The translations under genes were made by a program, and so were the position numbers. 60,831 nucleotides of DNA from positions 1 to 60,831 of the forward strand of contig JAGRAZ010000003.1 in NCBI GenBank assembly GCA_020434345.1. Direction: 5' to 3'. Of this stretch, positions 17,414 through 27,339 are shown in pieces. The DNA comes from Bdellovibrionales bacterium. GTDB taxonomy: Bacteria > Bdellovibrionota_G > JALEGL01 > JAGRMV01. The notes below the pieces were generated by a model. It made no database searches. It saw only the letters and a program-made list of their open reading frames with translations, and was not told the DNA's origin. The first letter of the stretch is position 1. Every line of letters starts with the position of its first letter.

Positions 17414-17866
17414 TCAATTGCATTTGTTGGTATAGACAAACTTAAGCTCTGTAACACCTTCTGCATCAAGATCATCAATGCCTTTTTTGGCAAACTCTCC
17501 ATTTATAAAAACATTCCATTGTGCGCAAGGTTCTATAACAGGATCGCCATCTTCACTTTCTATAATCTTGGTTTGCGCTCTGTCGTTACCCAACATGGTA
17601 ATCAAACGACCAAATGAATACTGAACGTAGTCATAAGAAAGACCATGGGTAAAATAAATTTGATGCGAATCATCTCCCTCTTTTTTTTCTTGATCTGGGA
17701 AAATCTGCCCCACAGGTTGGTCTATATCAATATTTTTAAATATAATTGTTCGTGTTGGTTTTTCGCTGGACTGAATCACAACTGAGATGGATGGTTTATT
17801 TTCATTTGCAAACGCATTCGATAAAGAAAAAATAATAAACGTAAATGCTAACAATAGTTTTTTCAT
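17414..17866 (-). CDS. Hypothetical periplasmic protein
   Basis: I do not recognise a family. ATG 17866 has AAGGG 6 bases upstream and begins a clear signal peptide (MKKLLLAFTFIIFSLSNAFA), giving a mature protein of about 130 residues. Two cysteines near the C-terminus (EPCAQW and TNKCN) could form a disulfide. It follows the next gene on this strand by 13 bases, so the two are an operon and may act together at the cell surface. Confidence 0.65.
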   Translation of the reverse strand: MKKLLLAFTFIIFSLSNAFANENKPSISVVIQSSEKPTRTIIFKNIDIDQPVGQIFPDQEKKEGDDSHQIYFTHGLSYDYVQYSFGRLITMLGNDRAQTKIIESEDGDPVIEPCAQWNVFINGEFAKKGIDDLDAEGVTELKFVYTNKCN

Positions 17867-17879
17867 ATACAGCCCTTTT

Positions 17880-19460
17880 CTATTCACTTTGAAAGTGTAC
17901 GATAGCAATCGCATCTAAATCAAAACCAGCTTCGCCACGTGGACCATGGTAGCCAAGGTCTTCAATTCTAATAGCGCGAATCTCTTCGATACCGTCCATT
18001 TGATCTAAATCAAATGCATCACCACCGTTTTTTAAAACATTCTTTTGTGCTTTATCATAGTCCCATAAATTAAGTCCATAGCCTGCGCATCGCGAGGCAG
18101 ATGTAGAAGAAGCGCGATTACACGGCTCAAATGAATGAAATTCGCCCTGTGGACCTTCAACAGAAACAGAAACACGAGCTTTTTCTGTCTCACATTCTAC
18201 AAACTGATCTAAAATTTGATTGGATTTTGCCGAATCTGGAATATACCCTTCGAACAACGCACGAATATCCGCACTTGTCCGCGTTACACCTTCCTTTGTT
18301 TTAAGATAACAAAACGGGTTTTCCCAAATCACAAAATCGGGACCTGCTTGATTCACAACAGCCCCTCCAACAATTTCAAACGTGATACTTCCACCTGTAC
18401 CCAAACTCAAAAGAAGTTTTTGTGCTGTGGTGCTCGCAATTTTAGCATCCTCGGATGGATCATTTGAAAAAGAATATCGATTGTTCCAATCGGGTGGAAA
18501 TCGATACTTGTTTTCGATCTTTTGTGAAATTTCTACTCCGTTTGCTGTTGCATACAAAGGAGTTGGAAACTCCTTTTGATTTGAATATTTTTCAAGTAGT
18601 AAGCTTGCATTTTTTCCAGCTTTTATTTCATGCACACGGAGATGCTGATAGATTTCAACTTGTTCCTGAGAAAGCGCGATATCATTTCTCACATAATCAA
18701 TTCGACCGGATACAACTTTTCCGTGAGACACATTTTGCATTGCTTCTACATCACTTCCGGGGTGAGCTTGATACGAAGATACTCCCTTTTGTATGATTTT
18801 TCTTCCCACAGGTGCATGCTTTGAGGAAACGCTTTGACCCTGCGATACTGTTTGCGTTGCATCTGAAGCATCGTTTTTCACATTTTTACGCATATGTGGA
18901 TAACGCGTAATTACATCTAACATATGGTCTTTTTTGGCAGGATCTTTCTCATCATCATACTGAGCCATCATGGCCACAGCCTCTTCATCCAATTCAAATG
19001 GAGAATCAATTGCTTGATTTGTTGCTATATCTTGAATGAGTTTTTGTTTTTCTGTTTCGCTCATATCTCTGTCTGTAGGTAAAAACCGAGTCTTTATAGG
19101 ACTATCAAAATCAGGTTCGGCAATTGCTTGAAGGTCTTTATTCGTGGCTTGAGGCGTCAGATTAGATACTGATACCTCTTCTACAGCAGGCTCATCCGTT
19201 AATAAAACTTCTTTGCTGTCTTCCTGAACGATTTCCTTAGCTACTTCTGAAGGTAAAGGATTATTTTTAGATTCTGAATCCGGAAGCACAAGAAATCGTT
19301 TGTCTTGATCTTCATTTTGTCGCGTATTTTTTTTGTTCTTGGATGGCTCGATCCATGATGGAGCAATGTTCGCAAAAGATCCTGCAGCAAAACAAAGACC
19401 AATAGAAACAAGAAGAAACTTCTTTCTACGTGATCCCCATAACAAGTCCCTTAAATCCAC
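17880..19460 (-). CDS. Secreted protein with C-terminal cell-surface domain
   Basis: GTG 19460 has GGGAG 6 bases upstream. A basic N-terminus (RRKK) and hydrophobic run FLLVSIGLCFAAGSFA mark a signal peptide. Residues 30-200 are low-complexity and acidic, while about 290-526 are a domain with LGTGGSITFEIVGGAVV, GPDFVIWENPF and FDLDAIAIVHF. This G-GGSI...DF.V.ENPF...FDLDA pattern occurs in secreted beta-sandwich proteins, probably carbohydrate- or calcium-binding. Four cysteines in the domain suggest disulfides. The exact function is unknown. Confidence 0.65.
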   Translation of the reverse strand: MDLRDLLWGSRRKKFLLVSIGLCFAAGSFANIAPSWIEPSKNKKNTRQNEDQDKRFLVLPDSESKNNPLPSEVAKEIVQEDSKEVLLTDEPAVEEVSVSNLTPQATNKDLQAIAEPDFDSPIKTRFLPTDRDMSETEKQKLIQDIATNQAIDSPFELDEEAVAMMAQYDDEKDPAKKDHMLDVITRYPHMRKNVKNDASDATQTVSQGQSVSSKHAPVGRKIIQKGVSSYQAHPGSDVEAMQNVSHGKVVSGRIDYVRNDIALSQEQVEIYQHLRVHEIKAGKNASLLLEKYSNQKEFPTPLYATANGVEISQKIENKYRFPPDWNNRYSFSNDPSEDAKIASTTAQKLLLSLGTGGSITFEIVGGAVVNQAGPDFVIWENPFCYLKTKEGVTRTSADIRALFEGYIPDSAKSNQILDQFVECETEKARVSVSVEGPQGEFHSFEPCNRASSTSASRCAGYGLNLWDYDKAQKNVLKNGGDAFDLDQMDGIEEIRAIRIEDLGYHGPRGEAGFDLDAIAIVHFQSE

Positions 19461-19552
19461 CTTATGCTCCCATTACAGTTGATCATACACGTTCAACTTG
19501 TGCTACCATAGCGCAAAGCGTAAGTAAAGACGGTCGGCAGTAAGGGCGTAAT

Positions 19553-20785
19553 TTAGAAGGCAAACGTATAGGTCACACCAAGCAAATGAAACAGCTGTTC
19601 CACCGTAGCATCCGCAAGCGGAACACCCGCTCGATCTTGTGTAGAGTTACCCGTGAAATTCACCTTTTGGTATTCGAAAGAGTAGCTTAGAGCAAGAAAC
19701 TGATGGGGCCGCTTCAGTGGGAACCGAAGCGCCAAGTATGGGGCATATAACATTTTTGCACTAGGATCCGTCCCAGAAAAATCTTCTGGACTTTCTTTAA
19801 AGCTCTGGCTGATACCAAAGTCACTTCCTATAATTAAAAGAAAGGGAGGAAACGTAGAGATCTCAGAATGTAAACCCAATGTTACGCCAGACCTTTGGCT
19901 TGTAACAAACAAACCAGATCGAACATCATTATCATCTACAATATCATCTGCTTTAAACTTTAGATATCGATACCCAACCGTTGGACCCACAAGAATACGA
20001 CCTTGTGGGGTCTGAGACGCTTCAATAAGAAAATTGGCTTTGGCATCAAAGCCAAACATTTTATTTTTGGATGTTAAGCTTCCAAATTGATCGCCTCCAC
20101 CATCTCGCAAATTCGTTGTTGTATGCAAAAATCCATATTCAGCACCCAAATCAACGCTGGTATAAAGCTTTTGATTAAAAAGCGCCGGTGCCTTGGCGTG
20201 CACGCCTGCATAAACAGAAGGACCTGATAAAGTGTAGCTAAAAACCTTACTTCCATTTTGAAGTGTGTTGTATTGATGAAGCGCCCAAGATGGTCTTGCA
20301 ACAAGTGTTAATACTTCTGTCTTCCAAGTTGTATCAAGCGCTGCCATTTCTGAACGCGGTTTTGAGGAAGATTTTTCTTTTGATGCTTTTTTCGTTTTAG
20401 ATTTCTTTTTTTCTTTGACCCTTGGGCTCAGTTCTTGGCTGTTTTGTGTTGGTTCAAAAAATTTTTCTAAATCAGATACGCGTTTTTTAGGCTCTTCTTT
20501 CGGTTTAGCTGTGGCAAGGTTTTGTTCCACACCAAGACTTGACTTAAACATCCAACCAGTAAATCCAAAATTACCATCAAGATTAATTTTAACTTTAGCC
20601 CAACCCTGTTGATTAATCCCCAACACGTGAACTTTGTTTCCACTACGAAGCGTATACAAAACTTCACTTCTTGTTGAAGGTTTTTCATAGACTTTGGCAC
20701 TTTTTGATCTAACAACAAATTGATTGTTTGCAAAAACCGGGCAGGAAAGAAGAACAATAGTGACGAGCAACAAAAACCTATTCAT
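19553..20785 (-). CDS. SH3-domain protein with outer-membrane barrel-like C-terminus
   Basis: After a signal peptide (cleavage near CPVFA-NN), residues 20-85 form a bacterial SH3 domain (VRSKSAKVYEKPSTRSEVL, then a GWAKVKI segment), a fold that usually binds cell-wall peptides. A Lys/Ser-rich linker (about 95-150) leads to some 250 residues of alternating beta-strand pattern with Tyr/Phe-rich ends, finishing in LLGVTYTFAF with a terminal Phe, the usual signal for outer-membrane barrel assembly. It may tie the outer membrane to peptidoglycan. The barrel is inferred from pattern. Confidence 0.7.
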   Translation of the reverse strand: MNRFLLLVTIVLLSCPVFANNQFVVRSKSAKVYEKPSTRSEVLYTLRSGNKVHVLGINQQGWAKVKINLDGNFGFTGWMFKSSLGVEQNLATAKPKEEPKKRVSDLEKFFEPTQNSQELSPRVKEKKKSKTKKASKEKSSSKPRSEMAALDTTWKTEVLTLVARPSWALHQYNTLQNGSKVFSYTLSGPSVYAGVHAKAPALFNQKLYTSVDLGAEYGFLHTTTNLRDGGGDQFGSLTSKNKMFGFDAKANFLIEASQTPQGRILVGPTVGYRYLKFKADDIVDDNDVRSGLFVTSQRSGVTLGLHSEISTFPPFLLIIGSDFGISQSFKESPEDFSGTDPSAKMLYAPYLALRFPLKRPHQFLALSYSFEYQKVNFTGNSTQDRAGVPLADATVEQLFHLLGVTYTFAF

Positions 20786-20844
20786 CGTGCCATTATAATG
20801 GGCATTGAGAACAAACGCAAAAAATGTTTTTCCTCTTACGCCAA

Positions 20845-21621
20845 CTATTTACGTACATCTGGTCGCCCTACCAGTGCAATGCATGTAAAAATGAGCATTA
20901 CACTGGCCGATCCGACAAAAAAGACCAGCCAAATAACTTTCGGAGAGGAAAAAAAATTCGCTATGGAATACTGCACAAAAAGGACCTCTTGAAGAGACTG
21001 GACCACAAATCGAAGGGGGTTAAAACGCATGATCCAATACACCCAAGATTTTGCGGACTCATACGGAAAAATCGCCCCAGACAATACCCAGAGCGGAAAT
21101 AGCACAATGTTCATGATGCCATGAAACCCTTGAACAGAGTTCAGCCACCATGCAAAAACAAAACCCAATGCTGACATAAAAATTGCCGCAATAAGCAAAA
21201 TAAAACCGATTTCAAACCACATACCTGCTGTTATTTGGATATTGGCAAGTGGCGCAAGAAGAAGGAGTAGCAACGCCTGAATCAGTGCCCAAACTGATGA
21301 AGCTACAATCTTACCAAGAACAATTTTATAGGTCGCATAGGGAACAAGCCGTACGCCCTGCAAAAAGCCTTCATTGCGATCCTCAATAACAGAGATCATA
21401 GAAAAAACAGACGAAAACAGAACACTCATCACCAAAATACCCGGGAAAAAATAATTGATCGATTTCATGCCGACACTTGTATTTTCAAACAAATTGCCAA
21501 ATCCGTTTCCCATAACAAGCCAAAAAAGCAGTGGTGTCAAAAGTGTTGCAAACAACCTTCCCTTCTGACGATAAAATCGCAAACCCTCACGCCAAACCAA
21601 TGCATAAATAGATCGAATCAT
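20845..21621 (-). CDS. ABC-2 type transporter permease
   Basis: A 258-residue permease with six membrane segments and the ABC-2 signature region around VVQSLQEVLFVQYS and GAIFPYESAKSWVYWIMRFNP, like the NodJ/DrrB group. Its start overlaps the ATPase gene stop by four bases, so it is the membrane half of that exporter. The substrate is not evident. The location after cyoE suggests an envelope or respiratory role. Confidence 0.86.
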   Translation of the reverse strand: MIRSIYALVWREGLRFYRQKGRLFATLLTPLLFWLVMGNGFGNLFENTSVGMKSINYFFPGILVMSVLFSSVFSMISVIEDRNEGFLQGVRLVPYATYKIVLGKIVASSVWALIQALLLLLLAPLANIQITAGMWFEIGFILLIAAIFMSALGFVFAWWLNSVQGFHGIMNIVLFPLWVLSGAIFPYESAKSWVYWIMRFNPLRFVVQSLQEVLFVQYSIANFFSSPKVIWLVFFVGSASVMLIFTCIALVGRPDVRK

Positions 21622-22517
21622 GAAAAATAAACTCCGGTTTTTTCCAAGTAAACATCTTCTAGATTTGGCTCACGATACATAAAGAATTCAACATGCGGAA
21701 TGATTGTCGTTAATGATTGGTGCAATTGATCCTTTTCAATTCTAAAACTCAAACGATCCCCTTGTAAAGCTATGTCTTGGGCAATGCCTTCGATTGCATC
21801 AATGACATGATCTGATTTCATTTTTGCTTGAACGTGAAAATATGAAAGCTGATTCACCAACTCATGTGGCTTTCCATCACAAACAATCTTACCCTCATGG
21901 AGCATGACCACTCGATCCATTTTTTGGACTTCATCTGTATAGTGAGAAATCCAAACGACCGTAATATCTCTTCTAGTTTTGATTAATTCAATCCATTGAA
22001 ATAAATCTAATCTTGATTTTGGGTCCAATCCTGTTGAAGGTTCATCTAATAAAATAATTTTAGGCTGATGAATCAAAGATTTAGCAATTTCTACTCTCCG
22101 CGCATATCCGCCTGACAAATACTTAACTCTTCGCGAGAGCATCAAATCAAACTGAAATTGCGTTGCTAGCGCTTCAATGCGTTTTTTTATTTCTAAAGAT
22201 GGAATCTCATACAAAACACCCTGCAACCAGAGATTCTCAAAAACAGTTAGCAGTGGGTCTAAACTAATGCTTTGAAACACACATCCAACATCCAGCATAT
22301 ATTTTGAATTCTCAATGGGTTGACCTTCACACAATATTTGACCGGAGGTAGGCATCATTTGCTTTGTAAGAAGCCCAAAAAGCGTTGATTTACCTGATCC
22401 ATTGGGGCCTAAAACGCCGACTATTTCTCCTTTTGATACTTCTAAATCTAAAGAAGAAAATACATGTGTTCCATTTGGATAAGAAAAACTTACATTATTT
22501 ATACTAAATATGGACAA
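21618..22517 (-). CDS. ABC transporter ATP-binding protein (exporter)
   Basis: An ATPase of 299 residues with Walker [10 protein letters not shown], signature YLSGGYARRVEIAKSL, Walker B IILLDEPSTGLDP, switch ISHYTDE and a roughly 80-residue C-terminal extension as in NodI/CcmA/drug-export ATPases. TTG 22517 is chosen because AGGTGG lies 6 bases upstream and it starts one base after the cyoE stop. A longer reading from 22535 also uses TTG but overlaps cyoE. It is coupled to the permease downstream. Confidence 0.88.
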   Translation of the reverse strand: MSIFSINNVSFSYPNGTHVFSSLDLEVSKGEIVGVLGPNGSGKSTLFGLLTKQMMPTSGQILCEGQPIENSKYMLDVGCVFQSISLDPLLTVFENLWLQGVLYEIPSLEIKKRIEALATQFQFDLMLSRRVKYLSGGYARRVEIAKSLIHQPKIILLDEPSTGLDPKSRLDLFQWIELIKTRRDITVVWISHYTDEVQKMDRVVMLHEGKIVCDGKPHELVNQLSYFHVQAKMKSDHVIDAIEGIAQDIALQGDRLSFRIEKDQLHQSLTTIIPHVEFFMYREPNLEDVYLEKTGVYFS

Positions 22518-22518
22518 C

Positions 22519-23397
22519 TCATCCCACCTTATCAATCACCATAACAATAAATATGGTCGGCAGATACACAATTGACGACAACAAAACAAGTTTTGCCTTT
22601 TTTCTATCCGTATGTTTCCAAAAATCTAATACAACAAAAATAAAAATACTTGTAAGTGCCACGGCCACTGTTAAATAGATATATCCAGAAAGAGAAAAAA
22701 CTGTCGGCAACATGACAATCGGCAAAAGCATGATTGTGTATAAAAATGATTGTCTAGGTGTAATAACGCCTCTTGGATCTAAACTTGTTAACATTTTCAC
22801 ATTTGCTCGTTCGTAGTCCTCCTTATACAACCACGATATTGATAAAAAATGCGGCAATTGCCACAGAAACATAATCAAAAATAATATCATTGCTTCAAAA
22901 CCAACATGGCTGCGTGCCGAAGCCCACCCTACAACTGGGGGCAATGCACCAACAAATGCACCAACAATCGTATTAAACGTCGTTTTAACTTTTAAGGGGG
23001 TATACAAAAAAACATATCCAACAAAGGCTATAAGCAACCAAATCATGGCTGCCATGTTTACCAAAAATAACATACATGAAAGCCCAAGCATTGTTGTGCT
23101 AACGCCTAAAATCCATGCGTGAACAATTGGAACGCGCTGATCAGGCAGCGGTCTCATTTTAGTTCGATGCATATTTTGATCAATTTGAATCTCAAATATT
23201 TGATTAAAGACACACGACCCGAAAGAAACCAAAAAAACAGCCAACGTAGAATACAACATCTTATCAAGAGCCACTCCATTGGTAGAAGCAAGATAAAAAG
23301 AAGTCATTGATGTTATGCAAACAAAAATTGTAATGTTTGGTTTGCCCAATACATACAAATCTGAAATTCTTTTTTTTATGTTCTCTTGTATGATCAA
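22519..23397 (-). CDS. cyoE: Protoheme IX farnesyltransferase (heme O synthase)
   Basis: A UbiA-superfamily prenyltransferase that converts heme b to heme O for cytochrome oxidases. Nine or so membrane segments are evident. The first Asp motif is in CVFNQIFEIQIDQNMHRTKMRPLP, and the LKVKTTFNTIVGAFVGALPPVVGW segment region and WQLPHFLSISWLYKEDYERA with RG(V)ITPRQ are typical. Length of 292 residues is normal. TTG 23397 has AAGG 7 bases upstream. No cytochrome oxidase subunit gene lies in the window. Confidence 0.94.
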   Translation of the reverse strand: MIIQENIKKRISDLYVLGKPNITIFVCITSMTSFYLASTNGVALDKMLYSTLAVFLVSFGSCVFNQIFEIQIDQNMHRTKMRPLPDQRVPIVHAWILGVSTTMLGLSCMLFLVNMAAMIWLLIAFVGYVFLYTPLKVKTTFNTIVGAFVGALPPVVGWASARSHVGFEAMILFLIMFLWQLPHFLSISWLYKEDYERANVKMLTSLDPRGVITPRQSFLYTIMLLPIVMLPTVFSLSGYIYLTVAVALTSIFIFVVLDFWKHTDRKKAKLVLLSSIVYLPTIFIVMVIDKVG

Positions 23398-23469
23398 ATA
23401 AATACCTTGGTTACAAAAATTTGCGTTTCAAAATCGATCCGCTTATATCATAGCAAATTCATTAATACC

Positions 23470-24414
23470 ATGACTGGACACGATACAACCACTAACAGTA
23501 GTTTTGCGCCATGGATTTTCATTCGCAATAAACACATCCAGACTTTATTGGGCAGCAGGGCTTGGCCCATATTAAAGACACCTAACAAAGTAATAACCTT
23601 ATCAATAGACACGAAGCGAAAATGCCACATAAGACTTTTTGGCAACAACTTATCTAGAATTGCTATTTTAATACATGGACTTGGCGGAAGTGGAAAATCT
23701 CGCTATATGCTACACACGGCGCACTATCTACTGCATAAAGGATATGATGTTGCGTGTGTGTCGCTCCCGGGAGTAGAAGACACCTCACCCTACCTCTATC
23801 ATGCAGGCGATCACACTGCCTTTGATACAATTGCAGAGACTTTCAGAAAATCATATGCAGAACAATACTGGATTGGTTTTTCGTTGGGAGGCAATATGCT
23901 CCTTCGCTGGCTTTCCCAACCCAAAAACATTCAAAAAGCTGTTGCGATTAGCCCCGTTCTGGACCTTAATGAGAGTGCGATATTATTAGAACAAAACAGC
24001 CAACGGCTTTATCAGTGGTACTTCCTACGATCACTACTAGCGCTATACAAAAATAAAGTACGAAACTTTCCTGAGATTTTTACAGAATACGAACGTGTCC
24101 TCTCAACTAAAACAATTAGGGACCTTGATACACACCTAACTTGCCCCTTTCATGGCTATGACGGACTTGATTCCTACTACGGATCGCAAAGCTCCATCAA
24201 CACAGTTTCACAAATTCAAAATAAAACACTAATTTTGAGTTCCTTGGATGACCCGTTTCAAAGCCCTGATATTGTAAAAAAGGCACAAACTCATGCACCA
24301 CCCTCGGTTTCCTTTTGTGTTTCAGAATATGGTGGTCATGTAGGCTTCTTTCACTCGCCCACCAAAGGGGTTTTCTACCCCACATGGGCGGAAAGCTTTC
24401 TCTCATCCTCATAG
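23470..24414 (+). CDS. YheT-family alpha/beta hydrolase
   Basis: An alpha/beta-fold hydrolase of the YheT (UPF0017) family. Near the N-terminus FAPWIFIRNKHIQTLLGS is the family hallmark. The oxyanion segment LIHGLGGS, nucleophile elbow GFSLGGN (Ser), an acid in LDDPF and the histidine in EYGGHVGF complete a catalytic triad. The substrate is unknown, with lipids or esters likely. ATG 23470 gives 314 residues, near the family norm. The upstream reading from TTG 23386 overlaps cyoE and has no clear ribosome site. Confidence 0.87.
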   Translation: MTGHDTTTNSSFAPWIFIRNKHIQTLLGSRAWPILKTPNKVITLSIDTKRKCHIRLFGNNLSRIAILIHGLGGSGKSRYMLHTAHYLLHKGYDVACVSLPGVEDTSPYLYHAGDHTAFDTIAETFRKSYAEQYWIGFSLGGNMLLRWLSQPKNIQKAVAISPVLDLNESAILLEQNSQRLYQWYFLRSLLALYKNKVRNFPEIFTEYERVLSTKTIRDLDTHLTCPFHGYDGLDSYYGSQSSINTVSQIQNKTLILSSLDDPFQSPDIVKKAQTHAPPSVSFCVSEYGGHVGFFHSPTKGVFYPTWAESFLSSS

Positions 24415-24553
24415 AAAAGCCTTCTAAAAGGTTCGTTTTCCTTTGAAAATGCCCCAAAGGTTCGATATGTAAAAACCGTTTTATTGTTTTATTAGGGTTT
24501 ATAGTGTTTATGTTTTTATTTAGGACATTTTGTTAACCACATAAACTGAGAGA

Positions 24554-24653
24554 TTTTTTATTCTAACAAGGCCGCAGTCCCTTAAGGCGACGCAGCGTAC
24601 GTTTGTACGTGAGTCGAGCCTTAAGAGGGCGAGAACAAAGGTAGAATAAAAAA
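24554..24653. repeat. Palindromic element R2 upstream of gapdh
   Basis: TTTTTTATTCTA (24554-24565) pairs perfectly with TAGAATAAAAAA (24642-24653). Inside, CCCTTAAGGC (24579-24588) pairs with GCCTTAAGAGGG (24618-24629) save one bulge, and CGTACGTTTGTACG forms the tip. The T- and A-rich outer arms could act as a terminator in either direction. The interior shares only GTGAGTCGAGCC-like traces with the other REP-like elements, so membership is uncertain. Confidence 0.55.
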
Positions 24654-24707
24654 GATCCGGTTTGTCTTATTTGAAAATTGATCTACCATATAAGGAGAAT
24701 CGAACGT

Positions 24708-25706
24708 ATGCGCATTGCAATTAATGGATTTGGTCGAATTGGAAGAAACCTTTTTCGAATTTTACACCTAACAACTTCACCTATTGAGATCGTTGCCATC
24801 AATGATTTGATGACCCCTGAGCAAATGAGATATCTTCTTCAATACGACACAATTCTTGGAAAATTTCCTGAAAAAGTATCTGTACATGATCAAACCCTTC
24901 AAACCTCAAAAACTAAGGCGCGTATCTTTCATGAAAAAAATATTACTGATCTTCCTTGGAAAGATTTAAAAATTGATTTGGTTGTGGAAGCTACTGGAGT
25001 TTTTGGGAAGCGTGAACAGTTGGAACAACATCTTCAAGCTGGTGCGTCCAGAGTTCTTTTAACAGTCCCCGCAAAAGACGCGATTGATGCTACCATTGTC
25101 ATGGGCGTCAATGAGCATGAACTGCAAAAAGACCATAAAATCATTTCAAATGCTTCTTGTACAACAAACTGCCTAGCTCCTGTTATAAAAGTCCTTCATG
25201 AAACATTTGGTATTGATCAAGCTTTCATGACAACTACACATGCATATACCAATGACCAAAAGGTTATGGATATGGTTCATAAGGACCCAAGACGTGGCCG
25301 AGTCGCTGCTCAAAATATCATACCTACAACAACAGGTGCCGCATCAGCTGTAGGTAAAATTATTCCTGAACTTAATGGAAAAATTGATGGCATAGCTTTA
25401 CGTGTTCCAGTGTGCAACGGATCTATTGTCGATGTGACAGCAACGTTACAGAAAGACACCACAATTGAAGAAATCAACAAAGCCATGGAAAAGGCTTCTC
25501 AAGGAGCCCTTAAAGGAGTATTGGAATATTGTGACGACCCAATCGTCTCTTCCGACATTTTACAAAACCCACATTCATCTGTGTATGATGCGCAAGCGAC
25601 AAAGATGATCGGCAAGAGAATGGTAAAGATTCTTTCTTGGTATGACAACGAATGGGGTTATTCAAACCGCTTAAAAGATTTGATGCTCAAGATCGTAAAT
25701 TTTTAA
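24708..25706 (+). CDS. gap: Glyceraldehyde-3-phosphate dehydrogenase
   Basis: A type I GAPDH of glycolysis/gluconeogenesis, 332 residues. The N-terminal NAD-binding motif is INGFGRIGRN, the catalytic cysteine lies in SNASCTTNCLAP near residue 150, the catalytic His is in TTTHAYTNDQ, and WYDNEWGYSNR closes the fold. ATG 24708 is chosen because AAGGAGA lies 9 bases upstream; a longer reading from 24678 lacks a site and extends the protein before MRIAINGFG. Element R2 ends 54 bases upstream. Confidence 0.97.
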   Translation: MRIAINGFGRIGRNLFRILHLTTSPIEIVAINDLMTPEQMRYLLQYDTILGKFPEKVSVHDQTLQTSKTKARIFHEKNITDLPWKDLKIDLVVEATGVFGKREQLEQHLQAGASRVLLTVPAKDAIDATIVMGVNEHELQKDHKIISNASCTTNCLAPVIKVLHETFGIDQAFMTTTHAYTNDQKVMDMVHKDPRRGRVAAQNIIPTTTGAASAVGKIIPELNGKIDGIALRVPVCNGSIVDVTATLQKDTTIEEINKAMEKASQGALKGVLEYCDDPIVSSDILQNPHSSVYDAQATKMIGKRMVKILSWYDNEWGYSNRLKDLMLKIVNF

Positions 25707-25739
25707 GATTTTTTTGTAAAACTGAAATCATTAAAAAAA

Positions 25740-27290
25740 TTACACTTCTTCTTCGTCCTCTGGAGTTTCGTCAGACAATTCACGCTCGTCATCTTCCTCA
25801 TCTGAGCCTCCGATAGGAGTTAAGAATATTTTTTTAAATACTGAGTCGGGTTTTTTGGCGGCTTCTGCTTGTTCTGCAATCACTTTTGCACGTTTAAATC
25901 GAATTTCATCAAGAAGAACTTGCCCTTGGGGATGCCCTCCCTCTCTTTCTATCATGCTTGCAAGTATTCTCTCCGCATCTTTTTCTTTCTTTGTTGCAAG
26001 CAGCATCGATGCATAAGCAACCGTGAGATAGCTTTCATTTCTAACTAGATTTTGTCTCTCCTCAAATTCTTTCAATGCTTCTTGCAAATTCTCTTTGGAA
26101 GGATTTAACATGTATTGCACGCCCAGAAAATACGACCGATACAGAGGATCCTTCGCATGTTTCTCTGATACAATCTTAAACTTATGCATTGCTTCGTCTT
26201 GTTTTTCTTGGGTTAGAAGGTACAAGCCATGAAAAAAAGTTCTATCATCAACAATTTTATCCCGATTTCCATCAAGCATTTTTAATCTCTTAATATAATG
26301 GATACGAAGCGCCTTACTCATTAAAATCTGATAACCTATCTTAATCCATATAAGAATCTGATCACCCTTTTCTGTACCCTTATAATCTGAATATTTCTTT
26401 ATAAGTTCAAAAAAATTCGTTTGTACCTTCTGTGGATTAAATTGAAGTGGCACAGAGAATATTTCAAAGTAATTCTTTTTTAAAAAATTTGGATATTCGA
26501 GGTCTATCTGATGCTTAACAATTGCGCTCACCTTTTTATCAGTGTGAATTTTCCTTGTGCCTCTCTCATCGGAGACCATTTCTATCCAGTTGGCGATGAT
26601 GAGAATAAAAAGAATTGGATATATTTTTTCTCTTGGGAGTAAAACTTTTTTTATTAGATTTGCGACACTTATATTTTCATGTATCGAATACAATACCTTT
26701 GAGGGGATGGGTGGAAGTGGAAATTCAATGCGATGATTTTTGTTTTTTTGTAAAAATACATCATCGTTAATTTCAGTATAGCTTTGAATCTCTTCAATAC
26801 TGTAAAATCTTTCTACCGCTTCAAAGTAGATTTTGTGTGTAGGCATTTCAAACGCGGACACATCCTCAGTCCACTGTGAGCTTTTTACATATCGATAGGA
26901 ACCAATCTTGTGTTCAAAAACGTAATATAATCTTTCAGCATGATGCTCATTTAAATATTTGAGCATTTTTTGTGCATCTATAATCTGTTCTTTTACGAGT
27001 AGATCTCCAAATTTTACATCTGGGTGCATTTTTTGCTTGCGTAGAACTTCTTCAACATCTGTTTCTTGCAATACACCTAATTTGACCAAAAATTGCCCAA
27101 ACCGATCTTCTTTGTGATTTGATTTAATATGGACAACATTACCTTTTCTAAAGAAAACTTCAGACTTTCGATCCTGTAACTCTAGTATAAGGACCCCAGT
27201 TAAGTTCATCATAAGTATTTTGATAAAAATATGTGGTAACCAGACTTCTTGAAGGTTACCTTCGAGCGGTGTTTTCTTAACGTATCCCAT
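25740..27290 (-). CDS. DUF4388 (PATAN) protein with repeat region
   Basis: A 516-residue cytoplasmic protein. Residues 5-100 form a DUF4388/PATAN domain (LEGNLQEVWLPHIF, TGVLILELQDRKSEVFFRKG), common in delta-group bacteria and linked to regulation and type IV pilus or motility control. It is followed by helix-rich segments (about 100-350), TPR-like helices (350-470) and a Glu/Asp-rich tail (about 490-516). AAGGGAAG lies before ATG 27290. The partner and output are unknown. Confidence 0.8.
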   Translation of the reverse strand: MGYVKKTPLEGNLQEVWLPHIFIKILMMNLTGVLILELQDRKSEVFFRKGNVVHIKSNHKEDRFGQFLVKLGVLQETDVEEVLRKQKMHPDVKFGDLLVKEQIIDAQKMLKYLNEHHAERLYYVFEHKIGSYRYVKSSQWTEDVSAFEMPTHKIYFEAVERFYSIEEIQSYTEINDDVFLQKNKNHRIEFPLPPIPSKVLYSIHENISVANLIKKVLLPREKIYPILFILIIANWIEMVSDERGTRKIHTDKKVSAIVKHQIDLEYPNFLKKNYFEIFSVPLQFNPQKVQTNFFELIKKYSDYKGTEKGDQILIWIKIGYQILMSKALRIHYIKRLKMLDGNRDKIVDDRTFFHGLYLLTQEKQDEAMHKFKIVSEKHAKDPLYRSYFLGVQYMLNPSKENLQEALKEFEERQNLVRNESYLTVAYASMLLATKKEKDAERILASMIEREGGHPQGQVLLDEIRFKRAKVIAEQAEAAKKPDSVFKKIFLTPIGGSDEEDDERELSDETPEDEEEV

Positions 27291-27339
27291 TTTGAGCTTC
27301 CCTTACGAAGTATAATCGAAATAAGTGAGAAAACAATCT

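Noticed and set aside
24415-24553. Intrinsic terminator after the YheT-type hydrolase gene (CCTT-CTAA-AAGG near 24420)
   Set aside because: The stem is only four pairs and no T run follows; R2 downstream is a better candidate for transcript ending.
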